From: Sindora glabra
Taxonomy: Eukaryota > Streptophyta > Magnoliopsida > Fabales > Fabaceae
Reading direction: 5' to 3'
DNA: 64,000 nucleotides
Assembly (NCBI GenBank): GCA_020226215.1
Contig: CM035235.1
Location: 6,833,151 to 6,897,150, forward strand
The notes beneath the pieces are model-generated. The model searched no databases, was not told the DNA's origin, and worked only from the letters and a program-made list of their open reading frames with translations. The position numbers and the translations under genes were made by a program. Position 1 is the first letter of the stretch. Each line of letters starts with the position of its first letter. Of the stretch, positions 39,403 to 51,907 are shown one piece after another.

Positions 39403-41725
39403 ATGAGTTGTTTTACATGTTTCTCATCTCATGAAAAGAAATCAAAGAAGCCCAAAAGTAATGGAAAGAAGGAACATCAACCTTTATCTCCTGATCAAGA
39501 AACACCTCTTCATCAGCCACAACAAGGTAAGAATGTAGTTTCATTTTAAATTTTTAATTTCTTAATTTTGGTAATCATATATGAAGATGAATATACATTC
39601 CATTTTGTTGCAAAACATTTAAATTTTTGTAACCTAATTTGTAATTTATCCACTGCATAATTTTTTAAAGGGTCTTGATTTAAAATTTTACATTTTATTG
39701 CTTTGACGTATTGAAGGTCCAAAGAGATTGGAATGACTCCACACCAATTTTATGTTTATTTATTGTAATATTTTCTTTCATTTTTTTAAATCTTAATTTA
39801 TATAATGCGATATTTTTGTTGTGTAATAATAAATCTTATGTTATTACCTTTGTGAAAAGTAGAAGTTGCTAAATAACTTGTTTGAATTCAACTATAGATT
39901 AATTCTTCAATTGTTTTTCATGTCGAATCTGTGCATTGAGTAAATTCATATTATATGAAAGTAATTGTATGTTTCTCTTTTTTTTTATGATTTTCATTTA
40001 TATTGTTGGGTAGCAATTTTTATGGGTATAAGTATTGTGAAAATTAAAATGAATATTTTAAATATATAGATATTAACTTTTTACAAGTTATAGAAATATT
40101 TTCTACCAACTTGTAATAGAAGTTAAAATAAGATGCATTACTTGTAATCCATATTGTAAATGTTGTGACAAAATATTGTGAATTTAATATGTTACCATTA
40201 TAAATTTAAAATGTTTAAAATCATGTTTGCTACATAAATTATGGTCTAACATTAAGTTTCATGTCTCATTTTCTTTGTATGCAGGGAATAATTATCATAA
40301 GTCAAGGCCCATCAAAACCAAATCACCAAAAAATAGAATAACAAATAATAATGGCAACAAAGAGATAGACAACAACAAAGAGACAGGAAAAAATAACATT
40401 GCTGCACAGACTTTCACCTTTAGAGAATTAGCTCTTGCAACAAAAAACTTCCGCCAAGAATGTTTAATAGGCGAAGGCGGATTTGGAAGAGTTTATAAAG
40501 GGAAACTAGATAAAACTAATCAGGTAGATATACATACTCAATTTTTTGCTAGAATAAATTTAAATAACCCTTTAAAGTAAGGGGAGGTGTCATATAATCC
40601 CTTAAAATTTTAAATTTTACAAATTAATACTCTTTGAAAGTTTTCAAAAAATTGAAAATGTTAAATTTTCAATTAAAAGGAAGTATATGAGTTACCTTTA
40701 ATTCTTTCCAACTATTATTTTAGCATAATAATTCAAAGTTGTAATGAAGAAAATGCATATTTTTTCTCCCCAAATGTCATTAAGTTGAATTTAATAATTT
40801 ACTCAAAATACTTACTTCTTGTCATCCTCTAAATGCACATAAAACTTGATAAAGTTGTTAATAATTTAATTTAAAAAAATTAGCTCACAAATCTCAATAA
40901 AATCATATAGAATTAGTCATGGGTGACTCATATTCTTCTTCTTAAAATTTTTTAAATTCAAATTTTAATATTTTTCAATGTCTTGAAAACTTGAAAGGCT
41001 ATTTGTAGGATTTAAAAGTTTGAAAGGGTTATGTGAAACTTGACCTACTTTAGGGAAGTTATTTGTATTCTATTCTTTTTTTCAAAAAATAAATTTGAAA
41101 GTTTCATCTTCCTGATAAAATTTATTATAAATTATATATTTTTGAAAGTGAAATTTTTAACTTTAGGGAAGTTATTTGTATTCTATTCTTTTTTTCAAAA
41201 AAATAAATTTGAAAGTTTCATCTTCCTGATAAAATTTATTATAAATTATATATTTTTGAAAGTGAAAATTTTAAATTCATTAGGAGGTGGCTGTGAAGCA
41301 ACTTGATAGAAATGGATTGCAAGGAAACAGGGAGTTCCTTGTTGAAGTGTTAATGTTGAGCCTATTACATAATCAAAATCTAGTTAACTTAATTGGGTAT
41401 TGTGCTGATGGAGATCAAAGGCTATTGGTTTATGAGTACATGCCATTAGGATCTCTTGAAGACCATTTATTTGGTAAGACTATATTCTATATTTATGCTA
41501 AATTTTAAATACTCTGCTATTTGATGTTGATATTAAATTATGGTTTAAAATTATAGTTGCGATTATGTTGCAAGTCGCAATTAATAAAATTACAAATAAA
41601 TGATCAAATATGTGGCTATTTTAGAATAAAATTATGATTATAATTTACAACAATTATTGTCATTTGTAATTTAAAAGTATGATATAAAGTCTTAATTTTT
41701 TATAGAATTAATTTGAAAGGAAAAA

Positions 41726-41798
<73 letters not shown>

Positions 41799-43832
41799 CT
41801 ATAACGCCATTGAAAGGCATTTCTTTCTATAGTATAAATTGATGCCAAATAAGTTGATAGAATTAAAACTTTCAAGGATACAACATAATTATTATGATGA
41901 GTTAGTATAATATGAAAGATCTATCATGATAGTTTGTTTTAAGTGCTTAAAAGGAAACTTGTTATAAAATATATGGAGCAAATCAATGAATTTGTCTCCT
42001 AGAAATGATTGTCATCATATTAACCCTCAAACTCATTTATAGCTAATTTAATATTAATTTTTTTTAGAAAAACTGTATACATTTAATATCATATTTGAAA
42101 AAAATGCATACACTACCTTTAAATTTATTTTAAATTTTATAAAAATTAATATTAATTGATGTAATCAAATACTTAAGACTAAGTTTACAAGTTAGTCTAA
42201 AAGATGTGGTAATTCAATTTAATCATATACTTCCAATAATTTGATGTCTTACTATGTTAGTTTAAGGATAAATTTAACAAATTTGATTCATTATGATGTT
42301 GTCACTAAAACAGACTTACATCCCCAACAAAGGCCACTAGATTGGTTCACCAGAATGAAAATAGCATTAAGAGCTGCAAAAGGTCTTGAATATTTACATG
42401 ATAAGGCCAATCCACCAGTCATCTACCGGGACTTAAAATCCTCTAACATCTTGTTGGACAATGAATACAATGCAAAATTATCTGATTTTGGATTGGCAAA
42501 GCTTGGACCAACTGGTGACAAAAGTCATGTGTCTTCTAGAGTAATGGGAACTTATGGATATTGTGCACCAGAATATCAAAGAACTGGTCAACTCACAATA
42601 AAATCAGATGTTTATAGTTATGGGGTTGTTTTGCTTGAATTGATCACTGGAAGAAGAGCAATTGATAATACAAGACCAACAAAAGAACAAACTCTAGTTT
42701 CTTGGGTAAGTTTTGTAACTCATTTCTATTAAATATTCTAATTTTAGTGTTTAGTAAGATCATCAATAACTAGGTTGAAAACTTAATGTAAATTTTGCTT
42801 TAGAAACAAAAATCAAGACTATAAAATGATTTTTTTCTATGAAATAATTTTTTTTAAGCACAAAGAGTTGAATCTAAGGATTCAATTTTAAAAGTCAATA
42901 TGAGTTAGTTTAATTGGCTATGAGAACCAGAATAAGATTCCATGACTTTTGATGGTCCTAAGTTTAAGTTACCCACAAATTTGTATCTCGAGAATATTCT
43001 TTAATGTTTAATTGATCATTGTTGCCTTTGCCTCTTAAATATAATAAAGCTTGGAATTTATCTATTAGTGGATCTTCATTAACAATCTTAGTAAGTTAAT
43101 GGTGTCTTGGTCATTAAATATAAAAGAACTTCTTATTCCTTCCTTCTTCACTCTAACTAATTATAGAAGATAATAAAAATTCCAAATTATTAACAACTAT
43201 TTATCATTAAAGTTTTTTCCTCTTCTTGATATATTTAGTTTAGGTTGTATACAAGGATGTAGAAAACCTAAAATTCTTATAAAAATACTGTTAACACATC
43301 TTGTTTTTTGGTCATTATACATAACAACTCTAATCTTTCATACTAAAAATATAAAACACTAAATCATTGTAACTTCTTTCAAGATTATAACTTTTTCTAA
43401 GTTTCTATCGAACCTATGTGCTAACTTTTTCTTTTTCCTTTCCTCTTTGATACTAAGCAGGCAGAACCAATATTCAAAGATCAAACAAGATATCTTGAAT
43501 TAGTTGATCCTTTACTTAAAGGGAACTTCCCAATAAGATCATTGAATCAAGTAGTAGCTATAGCAGCAATGTGCCTTAATGAAGAACCATTGGTCCGGCC
43601 ATTGATTAGTGATGTTGTTACGGCTTTCAGCTTTCTTGGAACAAGTCCAGACCCTAAAATTTCTTCTCCTATCAGAATTTCATCTCTACCACTAGAATCT
43701 AAACAAAACATTAATCATATTAATGATGACATTGCTCTAGAACGTCAAAGAGCTGTTGCTGAAGCTATAGAATGGGGTGCTACTTCTAGGACCACAGTTG
43801 CAAAATGTAGTACAAGTCCTTGTTCATTGTAA
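39403..43832 (+). CDS. PBS1-like receptor-like cytoplasmic kinase (RLCK VII)
   Basis: A cytoplasmic Ser/Thr kinase; the family relays signals from plasma-membrane receptor kinases in immunity and development. Exons by splice site and phase are 39403-39526, 40285-40523, 41284-41473, 42314-42705 and 43461-43832, coding 438 residues. All introns are GT-AG with phases 1, 0, 1, 0. Kinase motifs are intact: Gly loop GEGGFG (104-109), VAVK lysine (126), YRDLKSSN with catalytic Asp 224 (RD type), DFG (242-244) and GTYGYCAPEY (263-272). The block VAVKQLDRNGLQGNREFL, the LIGYCADGDQRLLVYEY block and SSRVMGTYGYCAPEY are hallmarks of PBS1-like kinases. The N-terminus MSCFTCF has Cys 3 and 6, probable palmitoylation sites, but no Gly 2, so N-myristoylation is not expected. 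The 80-residue N-terminal tail is Lys/Asn-rich; the C-terminal tail (about 360-438) is Ser-rich. MSCF-type starts suggest a PBL20s-like member; the exact ortholog is not certain. Confidence 0.93.
41048..41273. repeat. 113-bp tandem duplication in kinase intron 2
   Basis: CTTTAGGGAAGTTATTTGTA starts at 41048 and again at 41161, and the two copies stay nearly identical (one extra A in an A-run of copy 2, and slight change at the 3' edge) to about 41160 and 41273. Copy 2 ends about ten bases before the exon 3 acceptor at 41283, so it supplies most of the sequence where the branch point would lie. Near-identity points to a recent event. Confidence 0.95.
41728..41796. repeat. (TA)n microsatellite in kinase intron 3
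   Basis: About 34 uninterrupted TA units, 255 bases into intron 3. Long pure dinucleotide runs of this kind are highly length-variable. Confidence 0.97.
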
Positions 43833-44032
43833 AATTAAAATTTATAATATGTGTTTGTGTATATATATGCACACGTACATATTTACTTTGTTCTATGTTT
43901 GTATATTTTGTGTGAGATTATATTTAAGCTTGCATCCATGGCTTTCTTGCAAAGCCCAAAGGCAACCATAATCCATCATGCTTTGAACAATACAAATAAT
44001 ATGAATGTGATGAAAACATTTTGAATTGAGTA

Positions 44033-44038
44033 AATAAA
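44033..44038 (+). terminator. Candidate poly(A) signal of the kinase gene
   Basis: AATAAA lies about 200 bases after the stop codon of the kinase gene, a normal distance for a plant 3' untranslated region. In DNA this A/T-rich the motif is common by chance. Confidence 0.35.
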
Positions 44039-44161
44039 AATGTATACTTGTATATAATGCAATTATTCAAAGAAATTTATTTGATAATTAATTGTATGTT
44101 AGTAGCTTTCAAACTTTATGGGATGAAAAATGTTGTATTCTCTCTTTCTTTCCTCTTTTTT

Positions 44162-44682
44162 TGGTTAAATTACACTTTGTCCACTAGTACTTTCAACTAC
44201 TTTCACTCAAACCACTTGTGTTTTTAAGTTTCAAAATTCATCCACTTATGCTTTCCACCATTAACATTTTACCCATTTATACTTTTTCCTGCCCACTATT
44301 TAAGAGAATAAGCACATGAAAAGCACATAATCTCCATTGTTCATAATTCATTAATGTAAACCTAATTTGAAACTTAATTTCAAAAATAATTTACATGCAA
44401 AATACAAGTAATTATTTTTAAATTACATCGACAAATCTCTGATGAAAATTAGATTTTTTATGAATTATTTTTGAAAAAGAGTTTTAAATATGGTTTAATT
44501 TTTGTAAAATTAGGGAAAATTATGCACATTTGATGTGAGATTACCAATAAAAATTAGATGTGAAAATTTTAGGTGAGTGAAGTATTAATGATGGAAAGCA
44601 TAAATGAGAAAATTTTGACACTTAAAATACATGTAATTTAAGTGAAATCAAACCAAACTATAAATGTGTAAAGTGTAACTTA
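44162..44682. mobile_element. Long-TIR MITE (Mutator-like)
   Basis: The left arm from GGTTAAATTACACTTTGTCC and the reverse complement of the right arm (starting TAAGTTACACTTTACAC) align for roughly 120 bases. Shared pieces include TTACACTTT, TTTTTAAGT or TTTTAAGTG with TCAAAATT, CTTATGCTTTCCACCATTAA or its TTATGCTTTCCATCATTAA partner, and TTTTAC. The flanks CTCTTTTTT (44153-44161) and CTCTTTTGT (44683-44691) agree at seven of nine places, the 9-bp target size usual for Mutator-like elements. No transposase frame is inside. It sits about 330 bases past the kinase stop. Confidence 0.75.
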
Positions 44683-44691
44683 CTCTTTTGT

Positions 44692-45649
44692 TTAAGTAAT
44701 AGTAGGACTTTTCTATATAAATTACTTAACTCAAACATGCAACGAACCAAAGGCCTAACCCAGATTATAATGTAAAAAAGCTTTCAATTAATATGCCTCT
44801 CTAAATTTACTATAGCTTAAATATTTTCAATTAAGGAGAAAACTATCATGTGCTTAAACTTCCAATAAAACACATATCAATTGAGCAATTTTTCCTATTT
44901 ATTCCTCTAGATTTGCATGGTTCATTAGCAAATTATGAATGAAAGGTTAATTATCATTTTTGCAATGGAAGTTTTTGCAATATTGAAATCATAGAGTGGC
45001 ACCAACCCTTAAAGCTCTTTTAGAGATACAAGAGCTATCATAAATTTTACTTTGCCTTCCATGTATTGTCGTATAATTTTCTTTATCCTTGTTGATGTAA
45101 AATGCTCTGCATTATCATTAAGTAGAAAGGTATCACATCATTAAAAAATGATAATAATTAGTAATTTATCCTAGAATTTAAAAATATCATGTTGTATCAA
45201 TAAAATGATAATAAAACATGTTAAAATAATCATAATATATAAATATTTAAAGAAACACATTTTGTAGTTTTTTAATAGTTGATAAATATATTGATAAATG
45301 GTTTATGTAGATTGATACAACTTCAATAAGCAATAACCTATTTATAATAAGAAGTTTTGATATTTTAGATTATAAAATAGTTTAATAAAGTGGTGTTATC
45401 TTAACCTATTAAATAAATAAGTTAATATAAACCACTGGGTGGTAAGTAGTACACCTAAGGTAAACATCTTTCTTGTTAAAATAAAATAAATAAATTGCTA
45501 TGATAAGAAATTGTTATTCTAATCATGTTTAAGTTAAGTATAATTTGTCAACACTTTATCACATGACATGAATTCAATATGCAAATTTGAATTGTCATAT
45601 TTGATGATAAAGGATCTCATATGAGTAGAGCTTTATTATCATTTACTGC
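44692..45649. other. A/T-rich intergenic DNA
   Basis: No gene, RNA or element boundary is supported here. Confidence 0.5.
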
Positions 45650-45860
45650 TACTTATTGTTAATAATCACAATCAGTCACCACCTATCGTCAATGACCATC
45701 AGCCATTGCCAATAACTTCCATTAGACACAACCTATTATTGGAGATCACTACTAGCTATTACTCATTATTAGTAACCATCATTTGCCACCTTTGCCACCA
45801 CCATATATTACTAGTAACCATCATCGATTATCATATACCACTAGTAACCATTTAATTTTT
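45650..45860. repeat. Degenerate AGTAACCATCAT / CCACC-type minirepeat
   Basis: Phrases ACTAGTAACCATCATCG, TTAGTAACCATCATTTGCC and ACTAGTAACCATTTAA recur at irregular 40-60-base spacing, preceded by related CAATGACCATCAGCC and CAATCAGTCACCACC phrases. Sequence is purine/pyrimidine biased and low-complexity; no coding function is supported. Confidence 0.55.
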
Positions 45861-46345
45861 AATGAGAATATTGTGTATAATTAAATAATATTTTTAAAAA
45901 TATTTAAAATAATTAAAATATAATATTATAATGTTCCTAGAAACATTTCTAATTAAATCAAATATAGGAATGTCATATTCTCACAAATCAAATTCCTAAA
46001 ATCATATTCCTAAAAATATTAGAATTTTTGAAAATGTTTAATTTTGCAAACCAAATGCCACCTAAAGTTTATGTAATTTCACTAAATTGTAAAATAGTTT
46101 AGAATATTTTTCCATTCAATTTTAGTAATTTTCTATAACTATTATAATTTTTTGTAAGAATAAAATAGTTATGTATTGTATACTTTTATGTTGAAATTAT
46201 AAAATTTTACATAAATTTTTATAGCAAATCTTATTATAAGAGATGAGAAATTTACATTAAAGTATAATGAAAATGTTAGACATAAGTTTTTTATTAATAA
46301 ATTATATTAAGGAAAATACTATAGGTACTAAAAATGAGTTTCAAG
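45861..46345. other. A/T-rich DNA before the Gypsy element
   Basis: No feature is supported. The last bases (TTCAAG) directly precede the inferred LTR start. Confidence 0.45.
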
Positions 46346-46882
46346 TGATAACTATTCAATATTATGTTAAATAGGCCTAAACAAGAGAGCATCACTATTA
46401 TGGCAGTCAGGCTAACCAATCATTTGACCACCCAATCAACCTATAACTGGTTAATTGATCGACCTATAATCAACCTAGATAATTATTAAATGCGTGATCG
46501 ATCAACTGATTAAGGCATATGTCGATTGGTTCTAATCAAAATGGTTATAATCATTATAACCAATTTGTATAAGCTAATATATATTATATTCCAAAATAAT
46601 CTTTTGATGTTCAATGACCATTTTATCCTCTTGTAAAGTGATTAGTTTGCCTTCATGATAATCACTATATAAGGCTCTAGGTACATCTTTTGAACTCTAT
46701 ACATATTTATTCTACTATATTTATTCTCTTTCTCTATCTCTTTCTCTATCTAATGTTAAACATTAGAGGGCCCGTGTGGTACACCACTGTAGGCTTTTTA
46801 TAGGTTTATTGTTGATTGAGTAGTTGAACATTGCTCCACCATCCACCACCCACTTTTAGTAATATCTAAAACATCATTAGCA
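46346..46882 (+). repeat. LTR-like sequence (5' LTR of the Gypsy element)
   Basis: It starts TGATAACTATTCAATATT and ends ACATCATTAGCA, 537 bases. It contains a TATA-type promoter phrase CACTATATAAGGCTCTAGG (about 46665) followed by CT-rich sequence and TTAAACATTAGAGGGCCCGTG, the layout of U3-R-U5. Its full length is related to the reverse complement of 56744-57274. No recognisable tRNA primer-binding site follows, perhaps through decay. Confidence 0.65.
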
Positions 46883-47599
46883 TTGTCTACAATTGCTACC
46901 ACCACTTTAGCTTTTTTTCTTTTCCAAATTTTAAAAACTATTAGTGGGCTTACTTTAAATCTTTATTTTATTTCAAAAAATCTTAATCACTTTCCTTAGA
47001 AAATCACCATTTTTTGAGAAAACACATTGGTTTTCAAACTTACATTTTCCACTAAAGCTTTTTCTTTTCATAATTTCTAATCATTTTTGTAGAAAAAGTA
47101 ATCATCTTTACTTATGAAATGTGAATTAATCTGTTGTTTTAATATAAACTTAGTTGATTTTATCATAAATATATTTACAAGTTTTTTTATTATAAAAAAT
47201 GATTGTCACTTTATTATTAATGTTTATTTTGATCAATTCTAGCGAAAATCTAATCCACTTTCTTTTTAGGGATCTTTAAAATTATTGAGTTAAAAAGAGA
47301 AAAACTATGTGTTACCTTCATACCTTCATAAGTTTTTTCTGATTAATAGGTATATTATTCTAATATTGTTCACTTTCTCAATAAATTAATTGATATCATA
47401 CAAAAATGAGCCATATTCCCATTTATTCAACAAACTAACAATGAAACAATTTCTTTAGGCCCTTTTCACAATTGACATCTTGAAAGGCTAAATAAGAATA
47501 TTGAAAAAAAAATTCTAGAAGATGAAAACTAGCATTTCAAAAAATAGCTGGAGGTTATAAGAATAGAACTACAAAGAAGCATGGAACAACAAAGACTAC

Positions 47600-48600
47600 T
47601 GAATGACAGGCCAAATCGCTTTGAATATCAAGAATAATATAACAATTACATCCTTCATTCTAAAAATAGATAATACAATGAAAAACTACGACACAATAAT
47701 AAGGAAAGAGTTAAGGATTCCTAGTATAATTACAATGAATCTAAAAATTGGTATGACTGCTATGATCATTTTAAAAATAATCGCTTTAAATGCTATGATT
47801 GCTTTAATCGATATAGATATGAATGTTGCTTTCTTTCCAAAGATAAGTATTATGATCACTTTTGAATCAAGTGATGTGATCACTTATGGGATGGTCATAT
47901 TAATCATTCTTGGAAAAATTACTATGAACAATATTTATTAGCTAATAAATCCAACAACCGTGGACAAGATAACCAAGGTTATTACTACAAGTATCAAAAC
48001 CAAGAGAACAAAAGACCTAACAATGAATGCCACCTATTTATCCCTATAATGATGCAAGTCCTAATACCTCACAACTTTAAAATACTATCTAATCTAAATC
48101 TTACGATGAAATAACTGACCCACAAGAACATGTAGAAGCTTTCAGAGTAGCCATGTTACTTTCAGGTGCTCTTAATACAATTATGTGTCATGCTTTTTCT
48201 ACCATACTAAAGAAAACAAGTATTCGATGGTTCATGAGTCTAAAACTAAATAGAATTGCCAACTTTAGAGATCTAACCAATCAATTCTTAGCTTATTTTG
48301 CTACATCCTAAGAATTAAAAGAAAACCACAGTGTGCCTTATGAATGTACATCATGGAAAAAAAGAACCTTTAAAAGATTTCCTCAAGCACTTCATCTAAA
48401 ACTGGTTAAAAATAAAATATTTAAAAGAGAAAGTAGTTATGTATGCCTTAATGGTCAGCCTTTAAAGTGGTGATTTCTCTAAATCTTTGGTAAAGAACCA
48501 ATGAAGAATTTAATTGATTTGCTAAAGAAAGTAACAAAATTTATTTTTGTGGAAGAACTAAAGGTAAACAAGAAATAAATTGAAAGCCTCTTTGAAAAAA
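47600..48600 (+). pseudogene. Gypsy gag remnant
   Basis: The clearest part, about 48115-48312, translates to TDPQEHVEAFRVAMLLSGAL followed by NTIMCHAFSTIL, RWFMSLKLNRIANFRDL and TNQFLAYFATS. This is the retrotransposon gag (PF03732-like) pattern: DPxEHVxxF...MxxxGA...CxAFxxTLxxxAxxWF...L...I..F..L...F...F. A stop then interrupts it. The preceding stretch (47600-47940) translates in one frame to an Arg/Tyr/Asp-rich region with YD and CYDCF repeats, as in the charged N-terminal part of such gags. Open frames on both strands here are shadows. Confidence 0.7.
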
Positions 48601-49219
48601 TAATAAAGAAAAAAGATAGCAAAATACTGAAGCCATAATTCAATTAGTTCACTCCTTTAAATACTACTTTGAAAAGAATAATGGATGATCTAAAAATAAT
48701 TAAGTTAATGGAAAATAGGCTTGTCAAGAAATAGCACACTAGGCAATCTTCTCCTATAAAAGTTATTACTTATTGCAAATACCATAAGCATTGATCCCAT
48801 GATACTGAAGATTGTATTACTTTGAAAAATAAAATAGAGAAGTTAATCTAAAGAGGGACAATTGAGGTAATATGTTAAAAATAACTATTTCAGCAATAAC
48901 TAAAATAGATAAGGCAATATGTGGAATAATTGGAATAATAGAAAATATGACTAATCTCCTTCCCTAGCAAATTCCATTTTTGAAAAAAATAAATAAGTAG
49001 GGGTGAAGAGATTGAAAAACCATATGACCATATGAGCCATTTAGTGTTGTTAACATCATTGTAAGAGGATTTGCTAGAGGAAGATCCTTAAAAATGTTTA
49101 GAAATGTCACATGCAAATAATTATGAATATAAAGGCTAAAAAATAAAAACTCTCCAATTCCATACTGATCACATTTTTCAATAAAGATTACCTGCCCAAT
49201 TTTGATAGAAATTGTAATG

Positions 49220-49330
49220 ATCTGATGGCCATTATGGCCATGGTTCATAATAATACAATGAGAAGGGTTCTAATGGACCAAGGTAGTTTAGCTAACATCT
49301 TATATTTAGACATTTTAGACAATTCCATCT
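49220..49330 (+). pseudogene. Gypsy aspartic protease remnant
   Basis: The frame gives RRVLMDQGSLANILYLDIL, which fits the retropepsin active-site block of plant Gypsy elements (VxVDSGSSxxILxxxxF). The catalytic triad reads Asp-Gln-Gly (codons from 49276) instead of Asp-Ser/Thr-Gly, a change expected to harm activity. Confidence 0.6.
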
Positions 49331-50104
49331 TTGCACAAATGAATTAATAGCACATCATAGGAATCTGATTAACTTTTCAAGAAAACAAGTGCCAAAATAA
49401 GGGTCAATAATGTTGAGGGTTACTTTAGGAAAGTGGCTAACTATCACTAATATAATGGTAAACTTCCTAATTGTCAATGCATCAATAGTTGCTTATAATA
49501 CAATACTTTGAAAAACTTCCTTGAACTAAGAAAAGAAAATTATGTTAACCTTATATTTATTGATAAAATTCTTAACTTTGAATTGTGTAAAGGAAGTAAG
49601 AGTTGATTAAGAAACTACCAAGATAATTGTCTTAAGTAAAGAAAATACTTTCAATTTCAAAAACAAAAAGGACAAGAAGAATAAATACAAAAAAATGTGG
49701 AATGTAAAATGATAACCACCAATTTATTAAATCTTTGAGAAAGTGAAAAAGCAAAAAGTCTTTAATGAAAATAAGAAATAAAGGATATAAAAATCTTTAG
49801 CCCAAATGATCCTAGAATAGTAAAAATGGGGAAAAACCTTCCTAAAGATTACAAAGAAGAATTAGTTGATCTTTTAAAAAAAATATTGAAGTGTTTGCTT
49901 AGAGCATTGTTAATATATTGGGGACAAATACTAAGGTTACATGCTATAAATAGGCCATAGATCCCACTATTAGACTACTGCAATAAAAGAAATGAAAGGA
50001 TGGATGAGACTAGTTGGAAGTAATTAAAATTGAAGTGAATAAGCTATTATAAGCAAGTTTCATAAGAAAAATACCTTATACCACTTAGCTGTCGAATGTG
50101 GTCA

Positions 50105-50465
50105 TAATAAAAAAGCCAATCAATCATGGAGAATATGCGTCAATTTCACTAATTTGAATAAGGCTTGCCATAAAAATTTGGATCCTCTACCTAGCATTGA
50201 TCAACTAGTTGATGGGCATTTTAGATTCATGATATTGAGCCTTTGTGATGCCTTTTCAAGAATAATGGGATATTAATATGGCTAGTAGACCAAGACAAAG
50301 TCACCTTTCTAAAAAATGAAAGAGTTTATTGGTATAAGGTCATGTCATTTAGTTTGAAAAATGCTAAAGAAACCTATCAACAAATGATGAATAAAATTTT
50401 CAAAGAAAAAATTAGTTACAATTTAGAAGTATATGTGGATGATATGTTGATTAAATCCAAAGATC
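50105..50465 (+). pseudogene. Gypsy reverse transcriptase, 5' part
   Basis: One frame reads SWRICVNFTNLNKACHKN, then LPSIDQLVD; another then reads YKVMSFSLKNAKETYQQMMN, KIFKE, NLEVYVDDMLIKSKD. The catalytic YVDD is intact (50432-50443). Frameshifts lie between the two blocks. The gene stops abruptly at 50465, where a solo LTR is inserted; it resumes at 51913 in the same frame once one target-site copy is removed. Confidence 0.85.
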
Positions 50466-51907
50466 TGCTAGAAATCGCGCATCATACATGCACAGTGGAA
50501 TAAAATTTTGCACGATTTCCACCAAGGATCCATGCAAATTTAGAACGCCATAGATTAGGGATTAGGGTTTATACCTTTCAGCCAAAAATCTTCTGTCCGC
50601 TGCATAGCAAATTCGATCTGCTCTCCAAATCACGAACCGGAAGAAACTAGAAGATCAAATCACCAGTACAACGTTTATGTGGCTGCACCTCTGTGGTATC
50701 CACACAAACCTGTGAATCATCGATAAATGTCCACTACACACATCAGTTGGAATTGATCTCTTTACACCTCGTAGTGCTAGCTACGCCTCTTCAGGGATTT
50801 TTAGTCAAGGAGAGGTGTTAGGGTTTTCTATGCCTTTTGGGGTGCGTGAATAATGATAGATCTTCTATTATTACCCAACAAGCCTATTTAAATAGGTGTA
50901 TAGAAAAACCTAACCTATTTGGGCTTTATTCCATATACAATTATAGGCTTATTATTGGGTCTTATAATTATAACATGAATTCCCAAATATTAAGCCCAAA
51001 CAATTTGGTCCATTAATTCCAAATTCACTAGGCTCTAAGTATGCGACCCTACAGGCTCTCATTACATTAGCAATGACCATTAATCATATTAATGATCATA
51101 AATAATGATTGGTGTCTAGCAACACATCATTGTTACCCAAGTAATGAGAAAGTCGGTGATTTGACTAAACCTTTACACGTGATCATCACTTATGTCCTTT
51201 TGTCCTATACATCTAGCTTGAGCATAAGACATGGACCGTGTCATTCCCGTATAGCCCAATCTTAAGGTTTCTTGATTCCTAAGTAAGCTGACTGAAACAA
51301 ATGTAATTGACATCCCATGTCAATTCATTTGAGCATGGCCATGCATTTTCTCAGTTTTACTTAATCAAGGGGCCCATAGATGTTACTCTTGTTATATAGG
51401 AGGGACAAATCCCATCTTGATCACACAAACCCCTCTGGATGATATGTGACATATCCAATATCTACCTTTGCATTCACTTAACTATTAGTGACATAGAATA
51501 GTATCAAAATATGAAACTCACATGTAGGAAACCTTGGTGATCTCAGGTCAAAGGACCATATTAATAATGATCACTAAGAACCACTTATGACACTCATATA
51601 ACGATCCATGTAGTGTTCTTAATATGGGTCGGTCCAATATGCAAGTTCTCTAACTTGTACTCATGTGTAAACTTAATATCCCATATAAGTCTTCACACAT
51701 GCTAGTCTTAACATATTAAAGCAACCTTATCCACAATGATATATGACTAGGGACATTTAAGAATACAATTATTCTAAGGTTATTATTATAATCGAATATA
51801 TTATGCAGATAATATATATAAATATAATAATTAGAATTACCATTAAAATAACATGATTCAAAATTACAATCACCAATATGATTGGTTTTAGGGCATATGC
51901 ACTAACA
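50466..51907 (-). mobile_element. Solo LTR, 1442 bp, Copia-like (copy 1)
   Basis: The element has TG...CA ends. AGATC flanks it on both sides (50461-50465 and 51908-51912), a perfect 5-bp target-site duplication inside the Gypsy RT gene. On the minus strand it begins TGTTAGTGCATATGCCCTAA, resembling the TGTTGGAAATATGCCCTA start of Angela-type plant Copia LTRs, so I place it on the minus strand. It has no internal coding region. The rest matches copy 2 (54739-56181) almost throughout. Copia assignment rests on this start motif alone. Confidence 0.85.

Noticed and set aside
41040..41306. 88-residue open frame between kinase exons 2 and 3
   Set aside because: It is the intron 2 tandem duplication read through twice and then out of frame into exon 3.
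47603..47941. Overlapping Ile/Met-rich frames on both strands
   Set aside because: They are shadows of the charged, Tyr/Arg/Asp-rich gag region of the Gypsy element read in other frames.
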